Shown here piece by piece: positions 12,882 to 24,808 of a stretch of 64,000 nt of DNA. The notes beneath the pieces are model-generated. The model saw nothing but the letters and a program-made list of their open reading frames with translations, was not told the origin of the DNA and ran no database searches. Each line of letters begins with the position of its first letter. The first letter of the stretch is position 1. The translations under genes and the position numbers were made by a program. The DNA is from Apostichopus japonicus (taxonomy: Eukaryota > Echinodermata > Holothuroidea > Aspidochirotida > Stichopodidae): positions 4,294,001-4,358,000 of the forward strand of contig NC_092576.1 in NCBI RefSeq assembly GCF_037975245.1, given 5' to 3'.

Positions 12882-13380
12882 GAATCTTGAACTCTTCTAA
12901 AGATTTCCATAAAGTATTCCTTGGAAATGATGCTTTGTTCACCAATGCCAATTTCTATCATTTCCTTATTCATGCGTGCATGGAGAGAAGTCTTTGTGTA
13001 TGACACTGGAAGGTGCACTTCTGTTTTGTGGGGCATGTAATCTCCAATATGTTCAAATAAACACCTCATCCAAGCTAGTGCAAATGAAGTTTTTGTTCTC
13101 ATCCTTTTCTTGCCTTTATTGCCATGAATTGCATTTTTCTTGCCAACTTGAAATTATTTCAGACAATCTTTGAATAACTTGCTACTAATACCAAAGAACA
13201 TACAAAATGCTTTCTCACATACAATCTTCCCACAAATTACATAAATAGAACAAGATTTGTCTCAGGTGTGACATGATCTTTCCTGATGAATCCAAATCTT
13301 GTCCAGAGTGAATTGCTTTAGCTCAGTTTCCCTCACTTCACTAACCTCTAGAAAAGACTGTTCTAGGTCATCGTAAGAAA
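12882..13380 (-). pseudogene. Relic N-terminal segment of a DUF7869-type mobile-element gene
   Basis: In one minus-strand frame the sequence reads VCEKAFCMFFGIS, SKLFKDCL, a stop, VGKKNAIHGNKGKK, then FALAWMRCLFEHIGDYMPHK, EVHLPVSYTK and IISKEYFMEIFRR before a TAA at 12882-12884. The order (CxxAF..GIS, xxxHGN, a helical block with GDxxP, LP..tK, S..f..iFrr) resembles the region preceding the DUF7869 domain in invertebrate transposon-associated proteins. Two in-frame stops show decay. Serine-rich frames between 13380 and 13930 on the same strand may be the diverged start of the same gene. With the C-terminal relic at 7684-8299 it would form one minus-strand gene interrupted by the foldback element. 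Confidence 0.45.
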
Positions 13381-13978
13381 GCGATTTGATACAGCTACCA
13401 TTACAGCAATCAGATTGGAACATAGGCAGTGGATCAAATGCTTGATTGCGTCTCCTTCGTTTTTTCTCACTCCTGGTGAATAAAAAAGGTTTTGATCACA
13501 TGAAGAAATTGATGCAGAAAAATCTCTGGCAATACCAAAGCTACTGCTACTACTTCCATTTGAACTTATGTCAAGGTACAACTGCAGTGAATCATTTGTT
13601 GTATCTGGAGAAATAGTACTGATGTTGTGACTCACAGTGACTGCCCCATTCAAACGACAGTGAAAGTTTTGTTTTAGTATGATTATTTAAAGTTGGTTCC
13701 TCTTCCAAATTTTCCATTTCATTATCCATGCTCACGTTCCTTTTAAGTGTATTAGGTAGGGATGTATTTCCCTTGCTTTTGTGTGGAGATGAGAAAAGAG
13801 TTGGCTCAATGTCCAATTTGTCAGGATCATCCTCTTTACATTCTGACAGAAAACTGGTAATTTGTTAAAATTTGTTAGGTTTCCTTCACACATTTTGTTT
13901 CCCATTAAAGTGGAGCACAATGACAAATGAGCACAACTAAATCTTCATTTACTCAGCTGCACACCACAATAACATGAG

Positions 13979-14007
13979 CCAGGGAGCTGCTACTAGCAGC
14001 TCCCTGG
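13979..14007. repeat. Perfect 29-nt palindrome
   Basis: The arms CCAGGGAGCTGCTA and TAGCAGCTCCCTGG are exact complements around a single C. It could extrude as a 14-bp hairpin. No associated gene was recognised. Confidence 0.85.
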
Positions 14008-17000
14008 TGAAACAGTATCCAAAGCCTGCATTGAAAGAGTAAGTCCTCAGAGCATGACCACTGCTCAACAGTTTTACTCCCTTTCTGTGGTTAACCCTGC
14101 TTTTGAAGACTGTATATATTCACTGTTGGTTGCTGCAGTATAGACTGCCTTACACTGTGATATGAACTGGCTAGGTGTCATATGATCCTTTATTGACACA
14201 CTGTTTGACCACAACCAAAGGGACAAAGTTTTCAGGTTTTATTTCCACAATGGAGTTGCAATCAGGCAAGACAATATTGTTGTGATTGATTGCTTCTGAG
14301 GTTAGTACTTTATGCAGACTGTGTAGCCCTGTTAAGAAATCTTGCACATCTGAGAGGTACTGTATGTGGATGTATGGAGGGAAAGGACTTCTCCAATGTC
14401 AGTATCAATGCTGCAATGTTGAAAAGTGAATTTTTAGTTGACAATATTTTGTCAAAATGGTACTGTTCTACCAAACTTCAGTACAACTTGTAAAAAAGGA
14501 CAAAACTCATTAACTTCAATAAAATAGCCTGACCTTCAATAATTTTCCTAGCCATTGGGACACAGTCCCTAGTTCCCACAATCACACATAGTGAGAGCAA
14601 CAAATGTGAGTAAAAATCTGCACACTGGACCATGCAGGGACATATATATGCCAAAACTGTTATTTGTTTTGTTATTTTTTCTTGGGGGGGGGGAGGGGGA
14701 TGTTTGTAACTGGAAAAGCCTGAAATAAATTATAGCAATATGCACCATGTACAGTATGCAATAATGAAGTATATAAGCATATTTGCTGCTATAAAGATTA
14801 AATTTGAAAATTAGCACTTACCTAAGTTCTTAAATCTGTTCTTGGACTTGTGCTTTTATACAAGATCCAGATCAGGTCCTCTGATTTTATCAGACGATCA
14901 TCTCTCCACGGGGTAAACTGATGCATTGATCCAGTCGCATTTGCACTCGAGCCGTACTATGGATCTGATCCTTGCCCGGGCCGGTAAAAAATTCGGATTG
15001 GAAATGTGTCATTCGCAGCCGGAAATCGCGTACTAGTAGTACATTTGGTCCAAAACTTTCGTTTTCAAAGTTCATAGCCTAGAGTGACAATGCTACGTTA
15101 GATTCATAGGTCAGTTATGATTATTATATTGTATTGTATCGACGATGGTCAGGAATTCAGGATGCATGCTTTTTACGAAAAACACCCGATTTCGAAGAAG
15201 AGTTGACGATAAAAATCGTGTCAGTATGGACGCTAGCAACAAGTGTAGAATTTAAAACGATGGGCTCAATATTCGGAGTTGCCCTGGGACAGGGAGTACA
15301 ACGTATGTGACATGTGTCATAACACACGATGTTTTTGTGCGATTACACTACAGTATCTACTGTACTACCAGGGAGTTGTAATGGGTTGCGGCACAGCTGA
15401 TCTGTCAATCACTAAAAACTAGTACGGGGTGGCCAAAGGTCATTTACGGTTAGCATAATAATAATCAGGGTTACCAGCGACAAGTAACAATAAAACGTTA
15501 GATTTGCCAAAATAAAACCCCAGAAAACGCTAGATAATCAGTTTCACTCACTTGTTATGTGTTGTTTTCAATAATTCGTTGACTGCTCGTTGCACTGATT
15601 CATATCATAGGCAGTCTAGTGATTATTTTAACAAGTTAAAACGGTTAATAACAATCAGGAAATAATACAAGAAAATTAACTGTGGATTTTACAAAAATGC
15701 TGATTCAGTCCTAATGAAAAATCCAAGTATGAAAAACCCATTAATATTAAAACAGTTCACGCGGTATTATAGTGTAAAAGCCACGGAAGCCTATAAATAT
15801 ATTTTATTGGGTTGCCAAGTGGTAATTTGGTCTCAAAGTTTCAGAAAACAAAGTAATTATTTTGTGAATTACCGATTTGGTGCGATTTTTGATAAAACGT
15901 ATGCTGGAATCCTAGAAAGGTGAAAAAATACGCTAGATCTATTGTGTGAATAGGCTAACGCTGGTAACTTTTATAATAGTACTGTAGTAGACTTGTTTAG
16001 TTGTACTGTGTAAAAATATGCACTATGCGGAGTTCTCATCAGTATTACTTGTCAAACACACATGCATGCCTATAGTCTTATTTGTGTTAGGTTAGCCTTT
16101 CTGTAGAAGTATTCATTTGTGGTTTACATGGATACATTTGGAAAATTTCGCTTTCACTTGTTTGTAAACAGTAGCACGGTGGGATATGGGGGCAGGGGCA
16201 TGGAGATCTGCCCCACATCGATGCTAACCCCAGCTCCCAACGACTTTGCTGATCCTATATAAACAACGGTCGACCTGACCACCCCCCCCCCCCAACCAAA
16301 GAAAATAGCTGCATGCTTGTAAGATATATTATGGTATATTTTTTTCAGCCAGCTTGTGATCATAACATTAAAATCACTTGCTATAAAGAATATCATTATA
16401 TCCCCACCCCCCCCCCCGCCTCACCCATACACAAACACATACACATTTCTGTTGCGACAAGTCCATTACAATATAGTCCTAGCCTACGGCGCTCAACCCT
16501 CCGATTTTCTACAGCCATAGCTATTTTCACTTAATTAATCGCACTAACATTGACAATACATTTAAAGCCTCCTAATGTGGCAAAATACATCAAACTTCCA
16601 TGATAATTTTGGAAAACAGTAAAATGCTTGTGTCTAATTGATAGGGTTATTTCAATTTTGTTTGGAATATAATTATACAAATTTACCAATTTACTCTGTG
16701 CATTGTGATCAACTCCTAGCTGAATCATGTTACAATATAAAGGAAAATACCTAGTCTCCAACAAAAGAGGGAAAAAACACATTTTAGCAACAAGATGGAA
16801 TAGAGGGCGTACTTTTTGCGACGTGGAAAACACACATATCTCTGGATCTAAAGGTGTTACAAAATCCTCCTTTACATATGTCATTGTCATTAACACAATT
16901 AAAAAGATGGGTAAAATTCAAGGTCATATGTATCAATTTGAGAAAAATATCATGTATACATTTTACAACCAAAATTGTTTATTCGCCGACTCTATATACT

Positions 17001-17276
17001 CTCATTTAGGATTTGTTCACATTCAGCACTTCTGATTGATTAAAATTTTCGGAAATAAGATTGGAAACTGATATGCAGAAGTTATACACAAAATCTATCA
17101 CATTTAGGGTTGAGGATCTCGCCACCACCTATAGTTAGTGATGTATTGAATTCGTATAGATTATGCCCGCACGTCATTGGGGTTTAAATTTTGTAATTTT
17201 TGTGAAATAATATGTGATACGGAAAAACAGATGTACTTCGGGTTCTTCATCCATCATTACTGTCCAATTTCCTGTA
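14008..17276. other. Intronic sequence with G/C homopolymer tracts, no gene recognised
   Basis: Long poly-C/poly-G runs occur near 14683, 16280 and 16405. Several open frames up to 121 codons exist but show no domain, no supporting splice sites and low-complexity composition. Confidence 0.4.
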
Positions 17277-17614
17277 GTACAGGGGGGGGGGGACATCACT
17301 TACTTATGGAGGCACAATGTGTATTGTTAAATGCCGTCCTGTGGGAGGGGTGATAGGGGAAAGTTCTCCCTTCCACTTTGTGAATTTTGGATCAATTTTA
17401 AGGGTCCTCAGATGCAATCTGGTGCTATATTTAGCAACTTGAAGTAATTCTCGGGCTTGCATCTGTCCAATATTGATGTTTTTAATTTATTTAGGCAAAT
17501 AAAGTTTTTTGTCTGAGTATTTTTTTTAACACTACAACCGCATCTGAAGGGGAAGGGCACCTGGGGGCACGATTTTTTCAGGCCCCAGCCCCCCCCCCCT
17601 TGGCGACGCCACTG
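17277..17614. mobile_element. Diverged hAT-type MITE
   Basis: The interior shares a CCTCAGATGCAAT.TGGTGC segment with the better preserved elements at 21902-22282 and 24435-24800. The right end reads GGCGACGCCACTG, a hAT-like terminus. The left terminus was not found, so the start is approximate. Poly-G and poly-C tracts sit at the two ends as in its relatives. Confidence 0.5.
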
Positions 17615-18486
17615 ATGGGTACGTCAATGGTACTTAATGGTAACGGGTTTCTTACTATCATAGGAGGCACCCCATACTATAGCCCATCTATCAACACGGG
17701 AAAAAGACATTACGATTAACATATTTACATAGACAAAATATGTACTGCACGCAGCCGCGTACACTACACATATACATATTGGTTAACATGCATGTGTGAC
17801 AGTAACTTTATTGTGCCCACGCTTAGGCATTGTGCCCACGCTTGAGAAAGTATGACTGAAATATAGTAGTCTTCACAGAAACTGTTTGAAAATTAAGCGA
17901 TTCAGAAGGCATTAAAACCCAATACAAACGAGTAGACCCTTTAGGAACTGCACTATTTAAGAAGCCTATATATTACAAACTTTCTTGAATCCTCTTTCCG
18001 ACCCCCCCCCCCCCGCGCCTCTTTATTTTTCAAAGGTGTTGCATACGGGGAAGTTTTGGTCTCCAGTTAGGTTCAAACCTTGTTATATGCAACTACAATA
18101 GGTTATTTCGAAGGCTTAAAGTTATGATGTATTGGCCCCATATATGCTCCATATTAAAATATGGTCACCTTTGGGTAAAATTCTTAAACCGTTTGATTAC
18201 CATCTAGGAGGAATTTTACCTCACTGGGAAATTCAGTCATCTAGGTGCCTATGACATACCGATCTTGAGAGACATTTACATATTGGTATACGTTGTCGTA
18301 TGTATCCGTGTCGGTTTCTTGAAAAATATACGAACTCAGAAGTTCAATGGTAATGCAGGACACTGCGAGTTTCGCCCGTGTATTATTCGACGTGCCGTGT
18401 GTATACGTACACTCAGGGACGTCGCTAGAGGGGTGGGGGTGTCTCACACCCCACCCCTAATCTTTGTAAAACTGATGATAGTTGGA

Positions 18487-18557
18487 AAATTTGAGTGCGA
18501 CAGTCCGAATTTCCGACTGTCTCACTCTAATTTTCCGACTGTCGCACTCTAATTTCA
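18487..18557. repeat. Short inverted and direct repeat cluster
   Basis: GAGTGCGACAGTC is followed by CCGACTGTCTCACTCTAATTT and then CCGACTGTCGCACTCTAATTT. The last two are direct repeats and both are inverted relative to the first. The cluster can form alternative hairpins. Confidence 0.7.
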
Positions 18558-18867
18558 TATATTCTTGTAATTTGTGAGTGACCTACAATTTTTGGTCAAA
18601 ATTGACCTTTAATCAGTCATATTTACCACGTTTTCCTTGTCAAATTTAGAAATTGCATCTCGCGATCTTTATACTCCACCATACAAAACTTCGTGTGATT
18701 TTGAATACTGTAAAAAAACGCCTAATAAAACTACTGTACAACGTATACGATAAAAACGCTCAATGCTTATCTACGGAAGCTTTAAAGTGCCATCAACATG
18801 AGAAAAACTTTGCCCCATAGGGTGAAATTTTTCAGTAAATTGTTTAGATAACAAGATAAAATCTTAC

Positions 18868-18895
<28 letters not shown>
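18868..18895. repeat. Poly(A) run
   Basis: About 28 consecutive A residues directly upstream of the 107-bp tandem repeat. It may be a retroposon tail, but no matching body was recognised. Confidence 0.8.
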
Positions 18896-18898
<3 letters not shown>

Positions 18899-18915
18899 GA
18901 TTGCTTAGTTGCTTT

Positions 18916-19235
18916 AACTGAGCAATTGAACAATTTTCTACAAAATGTTTAATTGACAACTTATCATATCTCGTGAATTGGACATTTTGCTGCAAAATGT
19001 TCAGTTGTTCACTTCATTCCATCTGAGCAATTGAAAAATTTTCTGCAAAATGTTTAATTGACAACATATCTTATCTCGTCAATTGGACATTTTTTGGCAA
19101 AATGTTCAATTGTTCACTTCATTCCAATGGAGCAATTGAAAAATTTCTGCAAAATGTTTAATTGATAACTTATCGTATCAGTCGTCAACTCAACATTTTT
19201 CTGCAAAATGTTTAAGTATTCATTTCATTCCCAAT
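18916..19235. repeat. About 107-bp tandem repeat, three copies
   Basis: Copies start near 18916, 19022 and 19129. Each contains GAGCAATTGAA, TGCAAAATGTTTAATTGA and a TTCA.TTCATTCC ending. The third copy is the most diverged. A reversed GGAATGAAGTGAACAATT segment follows at 19243-19262. Confidence 0.85.
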
Positions 19236-20089
19236 GCTCAGTTGGAATGAAGTGAACAATTTAAAAAAAAAATCATGTGAGTGATAAATAGCCCCCCCCC
19301 CCCCCCGCCAAGAAAATAATATTAAGCGCGCTAGGAAAAAGCACTGTATTTTGGGGTAATTCACTATGTCGTCGAATATAATTTGTTGAAAAAAAGGTTT
19401 TCCCCATTGTTACATTAACATAGCTTTTGTAGTTAGTAGTCTATGTAGCCTATCAAGCAGATAACTCAACTCAGTTGCTTACCCGCTTTACCAGAGTGAA
19501 TAATAAGTTTGTGAAGTGAGGGCCAGTGCTACAAATGTACCGCAAAAAATTCGGAACAAAATTGCAGTCGCGAAAGATGGGATGTCTGACTAACACTGAC
19601 CGTATCGTTCACGAGTAGTGCGGGTGGGGGTACAAGGCAGCAGTCGGAATTTTCTGGCTCCAAAACCCATCAAGTTGGAATTTCAGCCACTGCATTCCCC
19701 CCCCCCCCCCAACTTCAGGCTCGCTACTGAACGTAAACGTAAAGAAATCGATTGGATCTTTCGTATTAAGTCACCGGCCTCGACAAAGACTTGGGACCCC
19801 TTAAGTGCCTTAACAACTATCAGTTCTACAAACATGTTATCCGTTCTTTGCTCATTCATCCGCTTCCTGTATAGTCATGGTTTATTTGGTTTTAATTCCA
19901 TCAATGCAACTTACACTTATCTAGCGTCATACTTTCATTGTGTTAGTATATTTTCATTTCATTTTCATTCGACTGCCAAGTATTGCTAACGAAGGCCCCA
20001 AGGTGACCGAAATTCTAATATATTTTCTAAAACTTTACTCCTTATTTTTCAATTATGAGTCATATCTTATTTCTCTGGTTTTCTATAAT
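19236..20089. other. Intronic sequence, no gene recognised
   Basis: Contains poly-C tracts near 19291 and 19698. A 123-codon + strand frame at 19618-19989 runs through one of these tracts and has no recognisable domain. Confidence 0.4.
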
Positions 20090-20091
20090 AC

Positions 20092-20150
<59 letters not shown>

Positions 20151-20173
20151 TATATATATATATTTATATATAA

Positions 20174-20220
<47 letters not shown>

Positions 20221-20234
20221 AATATATATTTATG

Positions 20235-20269
<35 letters not shown>

Positions 20270-20270
20270 C
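20090..20270. repeat. Compound microsatellite (AAT)n then (AT)n
   Basis: About 60 bp of AAT trinucleotide repeats runs directly into about 120 bp of AT repeats. Frames through it give only poly-N, poly-I or IY peptides. Confidence 0.97.
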
Positions 20271-20274
20271 TGCA

Positions 20275-21893
20275 GCCTTATTTTCAATGAAATGCATCAT
20301 ATATTATTAATGCAGCTTATTTGTTATTCCCACCCATCCATACCTATACACGTACATGCATTGCATACATACATACACTCACGCATGCACACATGCATAC
20401 ACCATGGAGGGAAAACTGTTTTTACCTCCATGGAGGTTAAACTGTTTTTTACCTCCATTTTACCTGTTTTTTTTTTTACCTGTTTTTGACCTCCATGCAT
20501 ACACATACTGGTAGGTATATAAATGATCCTATTCGCCAAACACACTGTTTTCTTTATTTACAACTATAGTTCTAATTAAAGGCTAAGGCCATGGCATGTC
20601 GTCAACTTAAAAAAACGTTAACCTTCATTTCCTGTGTGAGAGAACGCAACGTGATAGGAATGATTACGTAATATCATCTTTCATCGGCCCTCTCGATGTT
20701 GACCGCAAACGTGGAGATGTTCAACCAGACTTCAAACAGGTGCGGACATCGAGCCCAGCCCAACTATTTTGTGTTAGGGGTTAAATATTTCTTTTGGGTA
20801 AAGTGTGAAAACAGATTTTTTTCCAGAGTTGTTGGAACAATTGTACGCACACAAAGTCGGCATATCTGCTAGATATAATTGATATGATTATATTTAGGTT
20901 TTCCATTTTATTTTATTTTCATTTTGGAAACTATGAGAGATTTGTTTTACTTAACCCCCGCGAAAAGTCGTACCACTCATTGCACTCAAAATATTGCGCT
21001 TCAGATAGGAACAATGATTTCCCTGCCAGTGCATTGACTTTTTCAAAGATAGTAAACGTTGGCCGTATCGGGTAAGCCCCGGTAGAAAATAGCGTGTGTG
21101 CGCTGCTTGGATGATATATACCCCCCACGAAAAGACTCACTGCATAGCTGTCGATCGCTGTTCATATTCTCTATTGCAATAACCAGGTTCGGACGTTTTC
21201 CAAGGTTTTCCAAGCCTGCCGCTATGCCCGGAGTTAACTCGTTGAAACACGGGTTCAAATTGCAGGGCTTATCTGCGGTTACAGTTTTTGCTCCACCTAT
21301 CCTTGCTTGAAGCAAGACCGCGTTCGTGGGACCGGGGTATTTGTTGTCTTTTTTCTACCACAAACATCCGCACTATTATTTGATATCGTAAATTTTCACT
21401 GTCGTAGTTGCATACACATACGTATAAGTTTGTTAGACCAGGGAGTTGTTCAGACCACCAACGTATTTATACCCTGACAAGGTTAGACTGCTCATGTACG
21501 GATGCACCAAACGCAAAATCGTAGAGCCGAAGTTGCGAAAAAGTTCGAAACGCCTAAATAATAATTTTATAAAATGACGAGACCAAGAAATTGGTGTGTG
21601 GCAGAGGAAGACTCAAGATTTTTCTTTTTTCGGACTTGTCCGAAGTCTACTTTTGGAACCAAAGAGCCCTTGTCAACAATTACATGAAGATTCGAAATAT
21701 ACCGCCGATCCCAAACAGCATTAAGGTGAGGAAAATTTTTGGACTTATTTCCGTATAATGAAATATATTTTGTGTTAAGAATAACCAAGTGGAGTTTTTG
21801 GTTCTTGCATGTATATGGGTATGCTTTTAAAATAAATTGAAAGTGCATAGCCAATCGCCCCAAATCATAGCACGCTAAAATTGCTAGGCGTTT
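20275..21893. other. Intronic sequence, no gene recognised
   Basis: Near 20400-20500 a short motif, ACCTCCATGGAGG with TTTTTACCTCCAT, is repeated several times. Frames of 60-98 codons on both strands show no motif or splice context. Confidence 0.4.
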
Positions 21894-21901
21894 TCAAAAA
21901 G

Positions 21902-22282
21902 CAGTGGCGTAGGAAGGTACTTTTGAGTGGGGGGGGGGGGGGGCTGAAGACTGATGGCCGGCCTGGGGTAGGGGTCTAAGGAGAGGGGGTGTCCCCCTCC
22001 CCTTTGGAATTTTTTGCATTTCCAGGTAGCCTCAGATGCAATTTGGTGCAATATAGCACACTTCAACACCTACTCCATTTTGTAAACTTAATTTTGTATT
22101 TTCACCAGGCCTTAGATGCAATTTGGTGCTCCAAATGAGATTTTTTTCTCATTTGGAAATGAAAAAGGGGTTTTCTGACTTGCGAAGCGGGGGGGGGGGG
22201 GCGGAATGATACTTCCGCCCCTCCACATTTTTCACTGGGGGAGCTGAGCCCCCCCCCCAGCCCCACGGTTCCTACGCCCTTG
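21902..22282 (+). mobile_element. hAT-type MITE copy A
   Basis: About 381 bp with termini CAGTGGCGTAGGAAGG and GGTTCCTACGCCCTTG and a long poly-G tract near each end. The interior has CCTCAGATGCAATTTGGTGC and CAAATGAGATTTTTTTCTCA. It is closely related to copy B at 24435. The right flank does not repeat the left flank TCAAAAAG. Confidence 0.8.
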
Positions 22283-22287
22283 CGGAA

Positions 22288-22783
22288 ATGAACAAGCGCT
22301 TCTCCACAGAAAACTGCCAGATCATGAGAGGGATCCAATCACTGAATCCAGAGAGTATATAAGGATTTCCTCTCGATGGAAAGCGTCGAACAGTTTGGCC
22401 AAGTTTTCGATGCGAGCATGGAAGACCTCAAACACGAGGTTCCGCAAGCACAGAGACTCCTCCAGCGCTAGTTCGCTAACACGGGAGAGACGCCACCACC
22501 CAACCTTCTGTCGCTGACATCGTTTCTGGAGCCATATAATGATGTCTTTGCAGAGCTGTTACGCCTTTGTAAAATTGCCATTGCGATTCCGGTATTGAGT
22601 GCTGGATGCGAGCGCAGCTTCTCAACATTGAAGCTCGTCAAAACCTATCTGCGGAACACAATGTCAGACACTCGCCTTAGTGATCTCGGAGTTTTACATA
22701 TCGAAAGGGAACTGTCCGAGGGGATCAATTTGGAAGAATTCGTCGCAGACAGTCATCAGAATAGGCGAATTAACCTTCGCTAA
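22288..22783 (+). pseudogene. hAT transposase C-terminal fragment (dimerisation domain)
   Basis: Directly after MITE copy A the + strand encodes NKRFSTENCQIMRGIQSLNP, then in a shifted frame SMESVEQFGQVFDASMED and a TAG, then LLRLCKIAIAIPVLSAGCER and SFSTLKLVKTYLRNTMSD, to a TAA at 22783. The CERSFSTLKxxKxxLRNxMsxxRL block is the hallmark of the hAT family C-terminal dimerisation region. One frameshift and one internal stop make it non-functional. It lies inside the TSD-bounded block and may be the remains of the element that supplied the ends. Confidence 0.85.
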
Positions 22784-23196
22784 ACTGTTTGAGTGAGCCC
22801 TAGACAGTGCAAAAGAAGGGCCCGAAGGGGGAATGATAACATCTTTTGTTGATTGGGGAGGGGGGGGGATGGTTACACTCCCAGGCCAGTCAGATATCAT
22901 GCTGATCATCTTTGAATACTGACAGAAAGAGCATATAGTCTATTCAGATTTTTAAAGAGAACTATCGATGACTTTTTCAGTGATCTGTTTTATCGTTAAT
23001 AATACCTATGTGGAAATAACATAAAACGTCAGCTAACTAGAGTGACCATCTGTGCCCTACATTGCTGACACAATACCCGATTTGCCACAGTTTGTCATGC
23101 AAACTGTTTGGTATGTCTTTTGTACTAGCTTAGTCTGCCCCACCAATCAGACCCTTCGCCCCCTCCCTTTGCCCCCCCCCCCCCAGATGAAAAAGT

Positions 23197-23211
23197 CTGG
23201 CTACGCCACTG
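23197..23211 (+). mobile_element. Isolated hAT-type right terminus
   Basis: CTGGCTACGCCACTG after a poly-C tract matches the hAT terminal motif CAGTGGCGTAGCCAG in reverse. It could be the original right end of the transposase-bearing element. No matching 8-bp duplication was found beside it. Confidence 0.5.
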
Positions 23212-24313
23212 AAGCACGCACAGCGTAAGTAAATTAATGATTATGTTAATTCATGAAAATACGATAAATCTTTCAATAGTGCAATCGTTAACTTGTCTGT
23301 GCTTGTTGATTAGTCATTATGGCTTATATACATTCTCGTTAAAGTTTGAAATGCAATGCAGATACGGTCATAAGCAATGTATTTCATATATTTTCCGAAC
23401 ACATTTGACAGTTCATGAAATGTCATTAAAAGTTGCACATCGTGCAATTTTTAAACATTGTTATAGTTTTATAAACCTTTTTACACTTTCCTTATTTATC
23501 CAAGTGAACCAAAAACGGATACTGGCTATTAAATTTATTTATATTATATTAATATCATTATAATTGCTTTTATGAAGAACACTGATTTGTGTACCATTCC
23601 GCTTTGAGGAAATACAGACAATTTTCAGATACATTTCTTTAGAGCAATCATTTGCATGTTTATGTGTTTATGTTAGAAAGCAAGGCACATCCTGTTGTGA
23701 ATTCATCTCATAGTTTACCTTTCTTGAATTGTCAAATATTTGGCTGCATTCCTTGTAAGCCGGATACAGCTTTGCAATTCTCACATATCTATTTATTATT
23801 ACATATCAAATATAAGGAAGTATTACTCATTTCCGTGACGTGATTCAATTCGCAATCCCGTTGCTAGAAGCTAATGTTATTTTACTCAGTCGCAGAACGG
23901 TCCAACATACCAAAGCATAAAGTTACCTCAAACAAAGTAATTCATTTTGTGCGTTCATACTGCGAAATCCTGTATTTGAATGTTTGTCAACAAAAGGTCA
24001 CTCATAGATTTAGACATTTTTTTTAACAACAATAATATTTAATTTTTCAACAAATGGAGTCTTTTTTACAATAAGGGTGCACTTTTGAGGGTAACGTGCT
24101 CCTTGTGCACCCCCTCCCCTCCTCGCTTCTACCGCCTCTGTATGTGTCTTAACAAAACCGGTGGGTGTGTTAAGAACAACTCCTAGATCATATATAGAAT
24201 GCCAAATCAAAGGTGCACAGTCAATCGCTTCAAATGGAGTAATAACATGTTTGAGGTCGCTTTACGTTTGCATTACAGATATAAATAATTTGCTTTCTCT
24301 TTCTTTGTTGCAG

Positions 24314-24385
24314 GCGATTGGACCACAACCAACTCCAGTCACTTTCTTCCAACATCTTCGAAAACTTAACAAACTTGAAATACTT
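24314..24385 (+). CDS. Orphan 72-nt leucine-rich-repeat exon
   Basis: A TTTGTTGCAG acceptor and a GTAAGTAC donor bracket exactly 72 nt. The frame encodes one complete LRR: RLDHNQLQSL, then SSNIFENLTNLKYL. It fits LxxNxLxxLxxxxFxxLxxLxxL. A 72-nt exon holding one repeat, with split codons at both ends, is typical of LRR receptors and Slit/LGR-type genes. No neighbouring LRR exon was found on either strand, and the exon lies within the hAT-bounded block at 21902-24800. It is therefore probably a displaced fragment of another gene. Whether it is ever spliced into a transcript is unknown. Confidence 0.7.
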
Positions 24386-24434
24386 GTAAGTACATTCCAT
24401 CAGCATAATATGTAGTTGATGTTACCATAGCTCT

Positions 24435-24800
24435 CAGTGGCGTAGGAAGGTACTTTTGAGTGGGGGGGGGGGGGCTGAAGACTGATGGCCGGCCTGGGGG
24501 AGGGGTCTAAGGGGAGAGGGTGTCCCCCTCCCCTTTGGATTTTTTTTGCATTTCCAGGTGGCCTCAGATGCAATTTGGTGCAATATAGCACACTTCAACT
24601 CCCACTCCTTTTTGTAAAGAATTTTGCATTTTCACCTGGCCTTAAATGCAATTTGGTGTTCCAAATGAGATTTTTTTCTCATTTGGAAATGAAAAAGGGG
24701 TTTTCTGACTTGCGGAGCGGGGGGCGGAATGATACTTCCGCCCCCCATATTTTTCACTGGGGGGGCTGGCGCCCCCAGCCCCCCGGTTCCTACGCCCTTG
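24435..24800 (+). mobile_element. hAT-type MITE copy B
   Basis: About 366 bp, same orientation and nearly the same sequence as copy A, with matching termini and poly-G tract. The left flank ATAGCTCT does not match its right flank TCAAAAAG; the right flank instead matches the left flank of copy A. Confidence 0.8.
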
Positions 24801-24808
24801 TCAAAAAG

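Larger units (their letters stand above)
21902..24800 (+). mobile_element. hAT-type composite block with perfect 8-bp target-site duplication
   Basis: The block begins CAGTGGCGTAGGAAGG at 21902 and ends GGTTCCTACGCCCTTG at 24800. These are inverted termini of hAT type. It is bordered by TCAAAAAG on both sides (21894-21901 and 24801-24808), an exact 8-bp duplication as expected for hAT insertion. Inside are two direct copies of a MITE-like unit (21902-22282 and 24435-24800), a hAT transposase C-terminal fragment and an LRR exon. The inner edges of the two units have non-matching flanks. That fits movement of the whole block by its outer ends, though recombination between two separate MITEs is possible. 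Confidence 0.65.

Noticed and set aside
16531-16896. 121-codon minus-strand frame
   Set aside because: No family motif, and an overlapping plus-strand frame of similar length with equally arbitrary content.
19618-19989. 123-codon + strand frame
   Set aside because: Includes a poly-C derived PPPP stretch, no signal, domain or splice support.
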